Origin: Ignavibacteriales bacterium
GTDB lineage: Bacteria > Bacteroidota > Ignavibacteria > Ignavibacteriales > Ignavibacteriaceae
Direction: 5' to 3'
NCBI GenBank assembly: GCA_003538625.1
Contig: DPRR01000025.1
Coordinates: forward strand, 1 to 64,000
DNA length: 64,000 nt
The notes under the pieces are model-generated. The model was not told where the DNA came from, did no database searches, and saw only the letters and a list, made by a program, of their open reading frames with translations. How positions within the stretch are numbered: position 1 is the stretch's first letter; each line of letters opens with the position of its first letter. The position numbers and the translations under genes were made by a program. Below, one piece after another: positions 42,332 to 52,166 of this stretch.

Positions 42332-42333
42332 AT

Positions 42334-43284
42334 ATGGCAAAGACAATTTTAGATTTTGAAAAACCAATTTATGAATTGGAATCTAAATTAGATGAGATGA
42401 AAAAATTCTCCGATAACCTGGACATTGAGAAAGATGTTTTAAGGCTCGAAGAGAAAGTAAGACAATTGAAAGAAGAATTATACAGAGATCTTTCAAGATG
42501 GCAGCGTGTTCAATTGGCACGACATCCTGATAGACCCTTTACACTCGATTATATTTATGCTATGACTGAATCTTTTGTTGAGCTTCACGGGGATAGATCA
42601 TTTAAGGATGATAAAGCAATTGTCGGTGGACTTGCACAAATAGGTCAGCATAAAGTTGTAATCATGGGGCAGCAGAAGGGAAGGGATACTAAATCCAATG
42701 TTTACAGAAATTTTGGTATGATGAATCCTGAAGGCTACAGAAAAGCTTTACGCCTGATGAAACTTGCAGAAAAATTTAATCATCCTGTAATTACTTTGAT
42801 TGATACTCCGGGTGCTTTCCCCGGTCTTGAAGCTGAAGAACGCGGTCAGGCAGAAGCGATTGCAAAAAATCTGTTTGAAATGAGCAAGCTTAAAGTTCCT
42901 ATTGTTGTTGTGATAATTGGCGAAGGTGCAAGCGGTGGAGCATTGGGAATTGGTGTGGGTGATAGAATTTTAATGCTGGAAAATTGCTGGTACTCTGTAA
43001 TTAGTCCGGAATCATGTTCTTCAATTTTATGGAGAAGCTGGGAATATAAAGAAACTGCTGCTGAAGCGCTTAAACTAACTGCTCCTGATTTGTTGGAACA
43101 GGGAATTATTGACAGAATTATTAAAGAGCCGTTCGGCGGTGCTCATAAAAATCATCAGGAAGCTGCGGATAATTTAAAAGCAGCATTGATTGAGGAGCTG
43201 AATGATCTGATAAAAATAAAACCTGAAAAGTTAGTTGATAATCGAATAGAAAAGTTTGGCAAAATGGGCGTTTATACTGAGTAG
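42334..43284 (+). CDS. accA: Acetyl-CoA carboxylase carboxyltransferase subunit alpha
   Basis: The 316-aa alpha half of the carboxyltransferase that makes malonyl-CoA for fatty-acid synthesis. Seen: FEKPIYELESKLDEMK, ARHPDRPFTLDYI, FVELHGDRSFKDDKAIVGGL, GQQKGRDTKSNVYRNFGMMNPEGYRKALRLM, TLIDTPGAFPGLEAEERGQAEAIA and GEGASGGALGIGVGDRILMLENCWYSVISPE. Length is normal. The start is 2 nt after the GT2 fusion gene, so transcription may continue from the polysaccharide locus. Confidence 0.97.
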   Translation: MAKTILDFEKPIYELESKLDEMKKFSDNLDIEKDVLRLEEKVRQLKEELYRDLSRWQRVQLARHPDRPFTLDYIYAMTESFVELHGDRSFKDDKAIVGGLAQIGQHKVVIMGQQKGRDTKSNVYRNFGMMNPEGYRKALRLMKLAEKFNHPVITLIDTPGAFPGLEAEERGQAEAIAKNLFEMSKLKVPIVVVIIGEGASGGALGIGVGDRILMLENCWYSVISPESCSSILWRSWEYKETAAEALKLTAPDLLEQGIIDRIIKEPFGGAHKNHQEAADNLKAALIEELNDLIKIKPEKLVDNRIEKFGKMGVYTE

Positions 43285-43302
43285 TATTTTAACAAATTAT
43301 TT

Positions 43303-43387
43303 GTCAGTCTGAGCTTGTCGAAGACTGACCTTTCCAGAAATCTTTTATAACTTTTATAAAATCACACTTCGACAGGCTCAGTGTGAC
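43303..43387. repeat. Hairpin repeat, GTCAGTCTGAGC family
   Basis: GTCAGTCTGAGCTTGTCGAAG at the left (from 43303; inner stem GTCAGTCT/AGACTGAC) and CACTTCGACAGGCTCAGTGTGAC at the right are roughly inverted copies of each other. It begins 18 nt after the accA stop. The family recurs in part at 43900-43975. Confidence 0.7.
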
Positions 43388-43441
43388 AATATTTAGATAT
43401 GTGTACAATCCTTTTTTCTCCTGAAATCATTTTTATTTAAT

Positions 43442-43852
43442 ATGCAAAAACATTTTACAGAAATTCGTGTCAGATATGCAGATACAGATCAAATGAAATT
43501 TGCATACAACGGTAAATATTTTGAGTACTTTGAAGTCGGCAGAACTGAGATGATGCGGGAAGTTGGATTGCCGTACGAGATGATTGAAAAAAGCGGATTC
43601 TTTATGCCTGTGATCGAAACAAAAATTCATTTTTACAATCCCGCTTTTTATGATGAGTTGTTAGTGATTGAAACCAGAGTTGAAAAACTACCGACTGTAA
43701 AAGTTCATATAGATCATATCATAAAAGCAAAGGAAAGAGATATTGTTATTTGTGAAGGATATGTTGAGCTTGCTTTTCTGGATGCTAAAACTAACAGACC
43801 AACCCGTGCACCAAAATTATTTATTGATGCAGTAAAAAAATATTATGAGTAA
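43442..43852 (+). CDS. Acyl-CoA thioesterase, YbgC/4-hydroxybenzoyl-CoA thioesterase-like
   Basis: A 136-aa hotdog-fold protein. VRYADTDQMKFAYNGKYFEYFEVGRTEMMRE carries the catalytic aspartate of this family, followed by FFMPVIETKIHFYNPAFYDE and the conserved LAFLDAKTNRPTRAP. It hydrolyses acyl-CoA or acyl-carrier-protein thioesters; the preferred substrate is unknown. It stands alone between two hairpin repeats. Confidence 0.88.
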   Translation: MQKHFTEIRVRYADTDQMKFAYNGKYFEYFEVGRTEMMREVGLPYEMIEKSGFFMPVIETKIHFYNPAFYDELLVIETRVEKLPTVKVHIDHIIKAKERDIVICEGYVELAFLDAKTNRPTRAPKLFIDAVKKYYE

Positions 43853-43899
43853 TATTTGTAGCAGATATACTTTAAAATAATGTAGTTGTTACAAGTAGT

Positions 43900-43975
43900 G
43901 TCATCCCGAGCGAAGTCGAGGGAGGAAGAGTGAGTTTGTAATTAATTGTCAGTCTTCGACTCCGCTCAGACTGAC
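43900..43975. repeat. Hairpin repeat, GTCATCCCGAGCG / GTCAGTCTTCGAC composite
   Basis: The left arm GTCATCCCGAGCGAAGTCGA and the right arm TCGACTCCGCTCAGACTGAC are imperfect inverted copies. It shares words with the repeat at 43303-43387. It begins 47 nt after the thioesterase stop. Confidence 0.65.
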
Positions 43976-44038
43976 GTGATTTGAATTATCAGGATGGTAA
44001 ATTCTAATGATAAACATTAACTTCTCTATTTTAGGAAT

Positions 44039-44893
44039 ATGAATAAAATTGATAGAAATATTTCCAAAATAATTTTATCAGCGCTTAAAGAAGATGTAAA
44101 GACCGGAGACATCACAACTAAAGCTACGATTTCAAAATCCAAAAAAGCTATTGGAAAATTTCTTGTAAAAGCCGATGGAATTATTGCCGGATTAGAAATT
44201 GTAAAAGCAGTTTTTAAAACTGTCGATCCCAAAATAAAATTTGAAATTAAAATTAATGATGGTACAAAAGTAAAAATTGGCGATGTTGCCGCGATAGTTA
44301 CCGGCAAAGCACAATCATTACTTACCGCAGAACGCACAGCTTTGAATTTTTTACAGCGAATGAGTGGTATTGCAACATCTGCAAATTTGTTTGCAGAAAA
44401 AGTTAATCACACAAAAGCAAAAGTTATTGATACTAGAAAAACTGTTCCCGGTTTGCGCACACTTGATAAAATTGCTGTTAAACTTGGAGGATGCGCAAAT
44501 CATCGTATAGGTTTGTACGATATGTTTTTAATAAAAGATAATCATATTGAAGTAGCAGGGTCCATCACAAAAGCAGTTGAAGCTTGCGTGAATTACAATA
44601 AAAAACATCGAACAAAATTTAAGATTGAAGTTGAAACAAAAAATTTAATTGAAGTTGAAGAAGCGCTTAAAACCAAAGCGGATATTATTATGCTCGATAA
44701 TTTTGAAGTTGATGAAATGAAAAAAGCCGTAAATCTTATTAATGGTAAATGTAAAGTTGAAGCATCAGGCGGTGTAAATCCGGATACTATTAAATCAATC
44801 GCTGAAACAGGAGTAGATTATATTTCTGTGGGTGCATTAACCCACAGTGTAAAAGCATTAGACATTTCTCTTGAGATTGTACTCTTAAAATAA
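44039..44893 (+). CDS. nadC: Nicotinate-nucleotide pyrophosphorylase (carboxylating)
   Basis: A 284-aa quinolinate phosphoribosyltransferase for de novo NAD synthesis. Seen: EDVKTGDITT, LTAERTALNFLQRMSGIAT, the PRPP/quinolinate site TRKTVPGLRTLDKIAVKLGG and NHRIGLYDMFLIKDNHI, IEVETKNL, IMLDNF, and EASGGVNPDTIKSIAETGVDYISVGALTHS. Length is normal. No nadA or nadB lies nearby. A flippase gene begins 1 nt after the stop. Confidence 0.96.
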   Translation: MNKIDRNISKIILSALKEDVKTGDITTKATISKSKKAIGKFLVKADGIIAGLEIVKAVFKTVDPKIKFEIKINDGTKVKIGDVAAIVTGKAQSLLTAERTALNFLQRMSGIATSANLFAEKVNHTKAKVIDTRKTVPGLRTLDKIAVKLGGCANHRIGLYDMFLIKDNHIEVAGSITKAVEACVNYNKKHRTKFKIEVETKNLIEVEEALKTKADIIMLDNFEVDEMKKAVNLINGKCKVEASGGVNPDTIKSIAETGVDYISVGALTHSVKALDISLEIVLLK

Positions 44894-44894
44894 A

Positions 44895-46349
44895 ATGAAA
44901 GAAAAAATAAAAGAACTTACCAGGGATACCGCAATTTATGGTATCAGCACAATGCTGGGCAGGTTTCTAAACTTTTTACTCGTTCCGTTTTATACAAATG
45001 TGTTTTTACCTTCAGAATACGGTGTTGTAAATATTCTCTATTCTTATATCGCAATCTTTAATATTATTTTTTTGTATGGAATGGATTCCGCATTTTTAAA
45101 GTATGCAGCGTTTAAAGATATTGGCGATGATAAAGAAAACTTTTCTACTCCTTACATAAGCGTTTTTATCACATCAATATTTTTGGTCGCAATTATTTTA
45201 CTTTTTAAAAGTCCAATTGCTGCTTTTCTGGAAGTTGAAACGGGGCAGACTTATTTAATTGTGCTCTCGGCACTTATTCTGTTTTTTGATTCTAATGTTG
45301 TAATTCCATTTTTAAAGCTGCGGCTTGAACGCAAAGCAAAATTTTTTTCCATTTTGCGGGTTGCAAATATATTAATCAATATCTCTCTAAATATTTTTTT
45401 GATTGTAAAATTAAAATGGGGGATCGAAGCAATTTTTATCAGTAACCTTGCTGCATCTGTTTTTACATTATTTTTTATACTTCCAACAATCATCAGGAAT
45501 TTCAGATTTACTTTTCATAAAGTGCTTTTTAAAAGATTATTAAAGTTTGGATTGCCATATCTTCCGGCAGGAATCGGTGTAATGCTTGTCCAGGTTATTG
45601 ATGTACCGATACTTCAAAAACTTACCGATCTGAAAACAGTTGGTGTTTATAAAGCAAATTATAAATTAGGAATATTTATGATGTTGTTTGTAAATATGTT
45701 TCAGTTTGCCTGGCAGCCTTTTTTTCTAAATAATGCAAAAGAAGAAAATGCAAAGGAAATTTTTTCAAAAGTTTTAACTTATTTTACAATCGTTGGAAGT
45801 ATAATGCTTGTACTGCTTTCACTCTTTATCTCTGATATCGTAAAAATAAATTTCTGGGGATTTTCAATTATTGGTGCTAATTACTGGAGTGGTTTGTATA
45901 TAGTTCCGGTGATTCTTTTGGGCTATTTATTTAACGGATTATACGTAGTTTTCTCAGCAGGAATTTATATTGAAGAAAAAAGTATTTATGCACCAATAGT
46001 TGCCGGAGCAGGAGCAGTCACTAATGTTGCTGCAAATTATTTGCTTATTCCATACTTAAATATTATGGGTGCTGCATTTGCAACACTTGCAAGTTATGTT
46101 GTGATGGCATCAGGTTATTATCTTGTTACGCAAAAATTTTATAAAATTAATTATGATTATAGTAAACTTGTTAAGATAGCTTTAGCAGTAATCTTAACCG
46201 GAATAATTTATTATTCGTTAATGTTTGGTGGAGTCTTAAATATCTACTACAAATTAGTTCTGGCAATAATTTTTATTACTTTTATATTGTTAAATGTATT
46301 TGAAAAAAATGAAATGAATTTTATAAAAACAAAACTTTTACGGAGATAA
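44895..46349 (+). CDS. Polysaccharide/lipid flippase (MOP superfamily), second copy
   Basis: A 484-aa protein with 12-14 predicted membrane helices. TRDTAIYGISTMLGRFLNFLLVPFYTNVFLPSEYGVVNILYSY is typical of polysaccharide-biosynthesis flippases, and LKFGLPYLPAGIGVMLVQVIDVPILQKL marks the second half. It is distinct in sequence from the flippase at 30478 and may serve another lipid-linked glycan. It is packed between nadC and dut with gaps of 0-1 nt, suggesting one transcript. Confidence 0.9.
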   Translation: MKEKIKELTRDTAIYGISTMLGRFLNFLLVPFYTNVFLPSEYGVVNILYSYIAIFNIIFLYGMDSAFLKYAAFKDIGDDKENFSTPYISVFITSIFLVAIILLFKSPIAAFLEVETGQTYLIVLSALILFFDSNVVIPFLKLRLERKAKFFSILRVANILINISLNIFLIVKLKWGIEAIFISNLAASVFTLFFILPTIIRNFRFTFHKVLFKRLLKFGLPYLPAGIGVMLVQVIDVPILQKLTDLKTVGVYKANYKLGIFMMLFVNMFQFAWQPFFLNNAKEENAKEIFSKVLTYFTIVGSIMLVLLSLFISDIVKINFWGFSIIGANYWSGLYIVPVILLGYLFNGLYVVFSAGIYIEEKSIYAPIVAGAGAVTNVAANYLLIPYLNIMGAAFATLASYVVMASGYYLVTQKFYKINYDYSKLVKIALAVILTGIIYYSLMFGGVLNIYYKLVLAIIFITFILLNVFEKNEMNFIKTKLLRR

Positions 46350-46808
46350 ATGGCTGAAATAATAAAAATAAAAGTAAAAAGATTAAGTGATAATTTTCTG
46401 GATGTAGCTCTCCCTTACTACGCAACATCCGGCAGCGCAGGTATGGATATTCGTGCTGCAATAAAGGATGATGTTTTTGTTCAACCCGGAAAAGTTGAGC
46501 TGATTCCGACTGATATTTCTTTGGAAATTCCTCTTGGTTATGAAATTCAGGTTAGACCAAGAAGTGGATTAGCTGCTAATCATAGCATCGGGATTTTAAA
46601 TTCTCCGGGTACAATTGATTCTGATTATAGAGGCGAAGTCAAAATAATTATTATGAATTTTGGAAAAGAAGATTTTAAAATTTCAAAAGGTGATAGAATA
46701 GCTCAATTAATAGTTTCAAAAGTTTATACGGCTAAAATGGTAGAAGTTAAAGATTTAAATATATCTCACCGTGGTGATGGCGGATTTGGGCATACAGGGA
46801 AGAAGTGA
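46350..46808 (+). CDS. dut: dUTP diphosphatase
   Basis: A 152-aa trimeric dUTPase that hydrolyses dUTP to dUMP. All five motifs are visible: GSAGMDIRA, RPRSGLAANHSIGIL, GTIDSDYRGEVKIII, RIAQLIV and RGDGGFGHTGK. Its ATG follows the flippase stop directly (TAAATGG), so it is likely translationally coupled. Confidence 0.97.
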   Translation: MAEIIKIKVKRLSDNFLDVALPYYATSGSAGMDIRAAIKDDVFVQPGKVELIPTDISLEIPLGYEIQVRPRSGLAANHSIGILNSPGTIDSDYRGEVKIIIMNFGKEDFKISKGDRIAQLIVSKVYTAKMVEVKDLNISHRGDGGFGHTGKK

Positions 46809-47116
46809 GGGTATAAATTAGAGGGCAGAGAGGATAGCGTATTTTTGAATGTTGGTGGTGGAATATTTGAGTAAAATTTCTTATCAAGAGTTTACAAAAT
46901 AAAATTAATTTTTCTGTTTTAGATTTTCACTCCTGTTTTCATTAACTTCGATCAGCACTTACAAAAATTCTTTAAAATTTTTCCAGTTGTTCTGATATTT
47001 TCTAAGAGTGAAATTTTCAGTTTCATCCTTCGACAACCTGCCTGCCGGACAGGCAGGGCTAAGGATGACATTGTGTAATTAAATATTTTAATAATGATAA
47101 TTTAACTCGATATACG
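46809..47116. other. 308-nt gap before dnaE
   Basis: No gene or clear promoter is seen. An 8-bp inverted pair TTTCACTC / GAGTGAAA lies about 80 nt apart near 46925 and 47005. A compound hairpin with the nested palindrome is at 47023-47069. Confidence 0.5.
47023..47069. repeat. Hairpin repeat (TCATCCTT/AAGGATGA) with nested palindrome
   Basis: The outer arms are TCATCCTT (47023-47030) and AAGGATGA (47061-47068). Between them is the palindrome CCTGCCTG-CCGGA-CAGGCAGG (47037-47057). The flanking bases CGACAA and GCT suggest that the palindrome entered an older TTCGACAAGCT-type repeat. It is the only such repeat not placed just after a stop codon. Confidence 0.75.
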
Positions 47117-50100
47117 ATGTCCGATTTTATTCATCTTCATAATCACACACATTACAGCTTACAAGACGGAGCCTGCACAGTTGATGGATTAATTAACGCT
47201 GCAATAAAACACAATATGAAATCTGTAGCAATTACGGATCATGGTGTTATGTATGGTGCTGCAGAGTTTTACAACAAAGCAAAAAAAGCCGGCATCAAAC
47301 CTATCATTGGAATGGAAGCCTACATTGTTGTTGATGGAAGTCGATTTGATAGGGCAAAAGCTGAAGATGCAAACAACAAGAAAAAATCCAAACACTACAA
47401 CCACTTAATCCTCCTTGCAAAAAACAAACAAGGTTATGATAATCTTTCCCGTCTTTCTACTCTGGGACACACCGAAGGTTTTTACTACAAACCACGAATT
47501 GATATGGAACTGCTGGAGAAGTATAAAGAAGGATTGATCTGTACAACTGCTTGCGCTGGTGGAGTTGTATCAACTCATTTAGTAAATGGTAATTATGAGA
47601 AAGCAAGAGAAGTTGCAAAAAAGTTTAAAGATATTTTTGAGGATGATTTTTATTTGGAAATTCAGGATCACGGAATGAATGCTGATAAACCGATTCTTGA
47701 AGGAATGCCAAGAATTTCTAAAGAATTAGGAATTAAGCTTGTTGCAACAAATGATTGTCATTACATTGAACCTGATCACGCTATTGCACATAATATCCTT
47801 TTGCTTTTATCAGATAAAAACGGCGCAGATTATACACAACTAAGATACGGCACAGACCAGATTTACTTTAAATCTTCAGATGAGATGACAAAACTTTTTA
47901 AAAAGTTTAAAGGTGCATCCGAACATACCCTTGAGATTGATGAGAAAATAAATTTAAAACTTGATTTTGAAGGTCATCACTTTCCAAACTTTCCAATCCC
48001 AAAAGAATCCAAAGCAAAAAATCTTGATGAATATATGGAACTACTTGCTCGACAAGGATTGGAAAAGAAGTTTAAAAATATCACTCCGGAAATTGAAGAC
48101 CGTTTTAATTTTGAAATCAAGACTATAAATGAAATGGGTTTTCCTGGTTATTTTTTGGTGGTTGCTGATTTTATTAATGCGGCTAAAGATCGTAACATTC
48201 CTGTTGGACCCGGAAGAGGAAGTGCAGCAGGCAGTATTGTCGCTTATGCTTTAGGGATTACAAATATTAATCCGCTTGAGTACGATTTATTGTTTGAAAG
48301 ATTTTTAAATCCTGCAAGAAGATCAATGCCCGATATCGATGTTGATTTTGCAGATGATCAGCGTGGTGATGTTATTGATTATGTGCGGGAAAAATATGGT
48401 GCAGAGTGCGTTAGCCAGATTATTACTTTTAACAGATTATCTTCCAAAGCTGTATTACGTGATGTTGCACGTGTTTTAAAAATTCCTATTCCTACTGTAA
48501 ACAAGATTACAAAATTTATTCCCTCAAAGTTTGGTAAAGTTTATTCGATTGATCAGGCGCTTGCAGAAGTACCTGACCTGAAATGGGTAAAAGAATCAAA
48601 CGAAACTGATATACAAAATCTTATCAAATATGCCAGAGTTTTGGAAGGAATGAATCGTAACGCTTCCAAGCATGCTGCGGGAGTTGTTATTACACCCGAT
48701 GAAGTCAGCAAATATGTTCCGCTTGCAAATGCAGTGTCTCAGCAGGATATCGTTACACAATACACGATGAAGGATATAGAAAATGCCGGCTTGTTAAAAA
48801 TGGATTTTCTTGGATTGCGCACACTTACGATTATTCGTGATGCAATTGGTATGATAAAGAAAAATCATAATGTAGAAATTGATATTGATGCCGTGCTGCT
48901 TGACGACGAAAAAACATTTTCACTTTTTGCTAAAGGACAAACAACCGGCGTGTTTCAGTTTGAGTCCGGACCTATGCGTGAATATTTAAAACAGCTTCAT
49001 CCAACAAGTTTAAATGATCTTGCTGCTATGAATGCATTGTACCGACCGGGTCCTATGGAATTTATTGATGATTTTATTGACAGAAAGTTTGGAAGAAAAG
49101 AAGTTAAATATTCGCACAAAATTCTTGAACCAATCTTAAAAGAAACTTACGGAATTATAGTTTACCAGGAACAAGTTATTCAGCTTGCAAACAAAGTTGG
49201 CGGAATGAGTCTGGCTGATGCTGATCTTTTACGAAGAGCGATGGGTAAAAAAGATCTGAAAGTAATGGAAGATCAAAAAATTGTTTTTGTAGATGGCGCA
49301 ATCAAAAACGGCGTTGATAAAAAAACAGCGCTGGAGATTTTTGAAACAATATTCAAATTTGCCAATTATGGATTTAATAAAAGTCACGCTGTAGCATATA
49401 GTTTTATTGCATATCAAACTGCTTATCTAAAAGCGCACTATCCTGCGGAATTTTTAGCAGCCAACCTAAGGAACGAATTTGAAAACACAGATAAAGTAAC
49501 AAAGTTTCTTGATGACTGCAGAAAATTAAAAATAGAAGTTCTTCCTCCTGATGTTAACAATCCGTCATTACATTTTGAAGCTGAAAACGGTAAAATAAAA
49601 TTTGGAATGTCTGCAATAAAAAATGTTGGAGTTCCTGCAGTTAAAGAAATAATCAATGCAAGAAATAATCTTGGCAGAGATTTTAAGACTATTTATGATT
49701 TTTGTGCAAACACTGATAACAGAATCGTATCAAAGCGGGCTTTAGAAGGATTGGTTCTTGCCGGCGCATTTTATACGATGAATAAAAATCGTGCTCAGTT
49801 ATTTGAAGCCGTGGAATCTGCTTTGGATTATGCACATAAAATTCAAAACTCAAAAATGCTTTCAAGCGACTCTTTATTTGGAGAAGCTGAAGAAGTACAG
49901 CTTAAAGAACCTGTATTGCCAGATGTAAAACCATGGACCGAAAAAGAATTTTTGGCACAGGAAAGAAAAGTAATTGGATTTTATTTAACAGATCATCCGC
50001 TGCGCAGGTATGAATTAGAGTTTAATTCGTTTGCAACAATTCATCTTGGTGAAACGGAAGAAATAATTGAAAAAAGTGATGTGAGAGTTTGCGGTGTTGT

Positions 50101-50578
50101 TACTGAGCTTAAAACGAAGTTTGATAAAGCAGGCAGATCAATGGCATTTTTTAAACTTGATGACCTGACCGGAAGCTGTGAATGTCTGATGTTCTCAAAA
50201 GCCTATGATGAATTTGGAAAATTTGTTGAAGATGAAGAACCAATATTTGCGGTTGGAAATTTAGAAAGCAGCGGTGATGCTGTTAAGATGCAGGTTAATA
50301 AAGTTATTCCAATAAAAAAAGTTGCATCAGAACTTACAGAAAGTTTAAAACTTATTATCAGCAAGGAAAAAATAACGACCGAAAAATTATATGAACTGAA
50401 AAATATTTTTGCAGGAAGCGAGGGAAACACACCTGTATTTATTCATCTTTTGGAAAATGGATCTGATAAAGGAAAATTATTTACGCTTAAAGAAATCCGA
50501 ATAAAAATTACATCTGAATTTCTAAAAGCACTTGCAAATCTGTTAGGTGATGAATCAGTTATACTAAAATCCAAATAA
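47117..50578 (+). CDS. dnaE: DNA polymerase III subunit alpha
   Basis: The 1153-aa replicative polymerase, type DnaE1. Domains in order: PHP domain (FIHLHNHTHYSLQDGA ... DHGVMYGA; many metal-binding histidines kept), palm with PVGPGRGSAAGSIVAYALGI and the catalytic PDIDVDFADDQR, thumb/fingers (NRNASKHAAGVVI; ALYRPGPMEFIDDFI; YGFNKSHAVAYSFIAYQTAYLKAHYPAEF), a helix-hairpin-helix region, and an OB domain (VCGVVTELKTKFDKAGRSMAFFKLDD). Length is normal. The PHP domain looks intact enough for exonuclease activity, though this is untested. Confidence 0.97.
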   Translation: MSDFIHLHNHTHYSLQDGACTVDGLINAAIKHNMKSVAITDHGVMYGAAEFYNKAKKAGIKPIIGMEAYIVVDGSRFDRAKAEDANNKKKSKHYNHLILLAKNKQGYDNLSRLSTLGHTEGFYYKPRIDMELLEKYKEGLICTTACAGGVVSTHLVNGNYEKAREVAKKFKDIFEDDFYLEIQDHGMNADKPILEGMPRISKELGIKLVATNDCHYIEPDHAIAHNILLLLSDKNGADYTQLRYGTDQIYFKSSDEMTKLFKKFKGASEHTLEIDEKINLKLDFEGHHFPNFPIPKESKAKNLDEYMELLARQGLEKKFKNITPEIEDRFNFEIKTINEMGFPGYFLVVADFINAAKDRNIPVGPGRGSAAGSIVAYALGITNINPLEYDLLFERFLNPARRSMPDIDVDFADDQRGDVIDYVREKYGAECVSQIITFNRLSSKAVLRDVARVLKIPIPTVNKITKFIPSKFGKVYSIDQALAEVPDLKWVKESNETDIQNLIKYARVLEGMNRNASKHAAGVVITPDEVSKYVPLANAVSQQDIVTQYTMKDIENAGLLKMDFLGLRTLTIIRDAIGMIKKNHNVEIDIDAVLLDDEKTFSLFAKGQTTGVFQFESGPMREYLKQLHPTSLNDLAAMNALYRPGPMEFIDDFIDRKFGRKEVKYSHKILEPILKETYGIIVYQEQVIQLANKVGGMSLADADLLRRAMGKKDLKVMEDQKIVFVDGAIKNGVDKKTALEIFETIFKFANYGFNKSHAVAYSFIAYQTAYLKAHYPAEFLAANLRNEFENTDKVTKFLDDCRKLKIEVLPPDVNNPSLHFEAENGKIKFGMSAIKNVGVPAVKEIINARNNLGRDFKTIYDFCANTDNRIVSKRALEGLVLAGAFYTMNKNRAQLFEAVESALDYAHKIQNSKMLSSDSLFGEAEEVQLKEPVLPDVKPWTEKEFLAQERKVIGFYLTDHPLRRYELEFNSFATIHLGETEEIIEKSDVRVCGVVTELKTKFDKAGRSMAFFKLDDLTGSCECLMFSKAYDEFGKFVEDEEPIFAVGNLESSGDAVKMQVNKVIPIKKVASELTESLKLIISKEKITTEKLYELKNIFAGSEGNTPVFIHLLENGSDKGKLFTLKEIRIKITSEFLKALANLLGDESVILKSK

Positions 50579-50667
50579 TTTCCAAATGATTCATTGTTGT
50601 TTCACTTTGTTCGATTTTGTATTATTGCCTTCCGTTATAAACATTAAAGTCATAGGAAAACATTCAA

Positions 50668-51492
50668 ATGAAACGTAACGATAAACAAGAATTCTGGGCA
50701 CTAATTTTAGGAGCCTCTTCTGGTTTTGGTGAAGCTACTGCAATTAAACTAGCCAAAGACGGATTTAATATTCTTGGCGTTCACTTAGACCGTCAGGCAA
50801 CTATGCACAATGTTGAAAGAATTACAAACGAAATAAAGTCCTGTGGTGTTGATGTGGTTTTTTATAATGCAAACGCTGCGGATGAGTTTAAACGAAATGA
50901 AATTGTATCAGATATAAAATCATTACTAAATGAAAAACCTCTGGTTAAAGTAATAATGCACTCACTTGCATTTGGAACTTTAAAACCATTTGTGCCGGAT
51001 GGAAATGAACAGGCAATAACAAAAGCACAGATGGAAATGACTCTTGATGTAATGGCACACTCTTTAGTTTATTGGGTTCAGGATATTGTTACTAATAATT
51101 TGCTTGCTGACAGTGCAAGAATATTTGCAATGACCAGTTCAGGTGGTCATTCGGCAATTCCGTTTTATGGTGCTGTATCAGCAGCTAAATCTGCATTAGA
51201 ATCTCACGTAAGACAACTGTCAGTTGAATTAGGTAAATATGGCACATCTGTAAATTCTATTATGGCTGGAGTAACAGACACTCCGGCGCTGCGTAAAATA
51301 CCGGGTAATGTTGATATGCTTGATATTGCTCAAAGAAAAAATCCGCATAACAGATTAACTACTCCTGAAGATATTGCCAAAGTGATTTCACTTCTATGTA
51401 AAGAAGGCGGCGAATGGGTCTCCGGCGGATTGATTCATGCAGACGGCGGTGAAGATGTGGTTAACTTTGTGGGACAACGAAAAAAATCATAA
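50668..51492 (+). CDS. Short-chain dehydrogenase, FabL-like enoyl-ACP reductase candidate
   Basis: A 274-aa SDR protein. The nucleotide site is LILGASSGFGEATAIKLAKDGFNILGVHLD. The active site reads TSSGGHSAIPFYGAVSAAKSALESHVRQLSVELG: the tyrosine and lysine are separated by six residues (Y-x6-K) as in FabI and FabL, not by three as in classical SDRs, and the following helix resembles FabL of Bacillus. The C-terminus has GEWVSGGLIHADGG. It probably reduces an enoyl thioester; a conventional ketoreductase role is the alternative. Confidence 0.7.
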   Translation: MKRNDKQEFWALILGASSGFGEATAIKLAKDGFNILGVHLDRQATMHNVERITNEIKSCGVDVVFYNANAADEFKRNEIVSDIKSLLNEKPLVKVIMHSLAFGTLKPFVPDGNEQAITKAQMEMTLDVMAHSLVYWVQDIVTNNLLADSARIFAMTSSGGHSAIPFYGAVSAAKSALESHVRQLSVELGKYGTSVNSIMAGVTDTPALRKIPGNVDMLDIAQRKNPHNRLTTPEDIAKVISLLCKEGGEWVSGGLIHADGGEDVVNFVGQRKKS

Positions 51493-51531
51493 TCATTTAA
51501 TATTGTTATAAATAATTTTTAAGGAAAAGAA

Positions 51532-51852
51532 ATGAAACCAATTACTTTTACTGACGATAATTTTGAAACAGAAGTTTTGCAATCGGATAAACCTGTACTT
51601 GTAGATTTTTGGGCAGTCTGGTGCGGTCCATGCAAACTAATTGCACCATTTGTAGAAGAACTTGCAGCTGAGCTGGAAGGCAAAGCAAAAGTTGGTAAAC
51701 TGGATGTTGATAATAATCAGGAGAGTGCAATTAAATATGGAGTGCGAAGTATACCGACAATATTAATTTTCAAAAACGGAAAAGTTCACGATACAATAAT
51801 CGGAGCTGTTCCGAAAGTACAACTCAAACAGAAATTAGAATCGGCTTTATAA
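51532..51852 (+). CDS. trxA: Thioredoxin
   Basis: A 106-aa cytosolic thioredoxin: DKPVLVDFWAVWCGPCKLIAPFVEELA holds the redox motif WCGPC, followed by KLDVDNNQESAIKYGVRSIPTILIFKNGK with the cis-proline. Length is standard. AAGGAAAAGAA lies just before the ATG. Confidence 0.96.
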   Translation: MKPITFTDDNFETEVLQSDKPVLVDFWAVWCGPCKLIAPFVEELAAELEGKAKVGKLDVDNNQESAIKYGVRSIPTILIFKNGKVHDTIIGAVPKVQLKQKLESAL

Positions 51853-52166
51853 TTACAATATTTGATTGTTAATTACATTGATATATTAAGACCACTGTAA
51901 ATTTGAAGCTTTATTTATATCTAAATTATAAACGGCAAAATTTTGAATTGAATGGCTCAGATCAAATTTTAGCGGAAAATAGAATCTCTTGACATTATAT
52001 GCAAAAAATATTAATTCATAATCGCAAATAAAAAAAACTTAATTTCTTGACTAAAATCACAAACAATGTTAATTTGACGAAGAAATTAAAGATTATTAAA
52101 AGAAAACGCTTTTTTATTCATTAAATAACTAACTAATAAAACACTTAACTACAAAAGGAGATCGTT
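51853..52166. other. 314-nt gap holding the promoter of the T9SS cargo gene
   Basis: No gene is seen. A candidate promoter has TTGAC (52047-52051) and TTAATTTG (52069-52076) with 17 nt between. The leader ends in AAAGGAGATCGTTATG, the strongest ribosome-binding site in this part of the window, which suggests high expression of the downstream protein. No hairpin repeat was found here. Confidence 0.4.
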
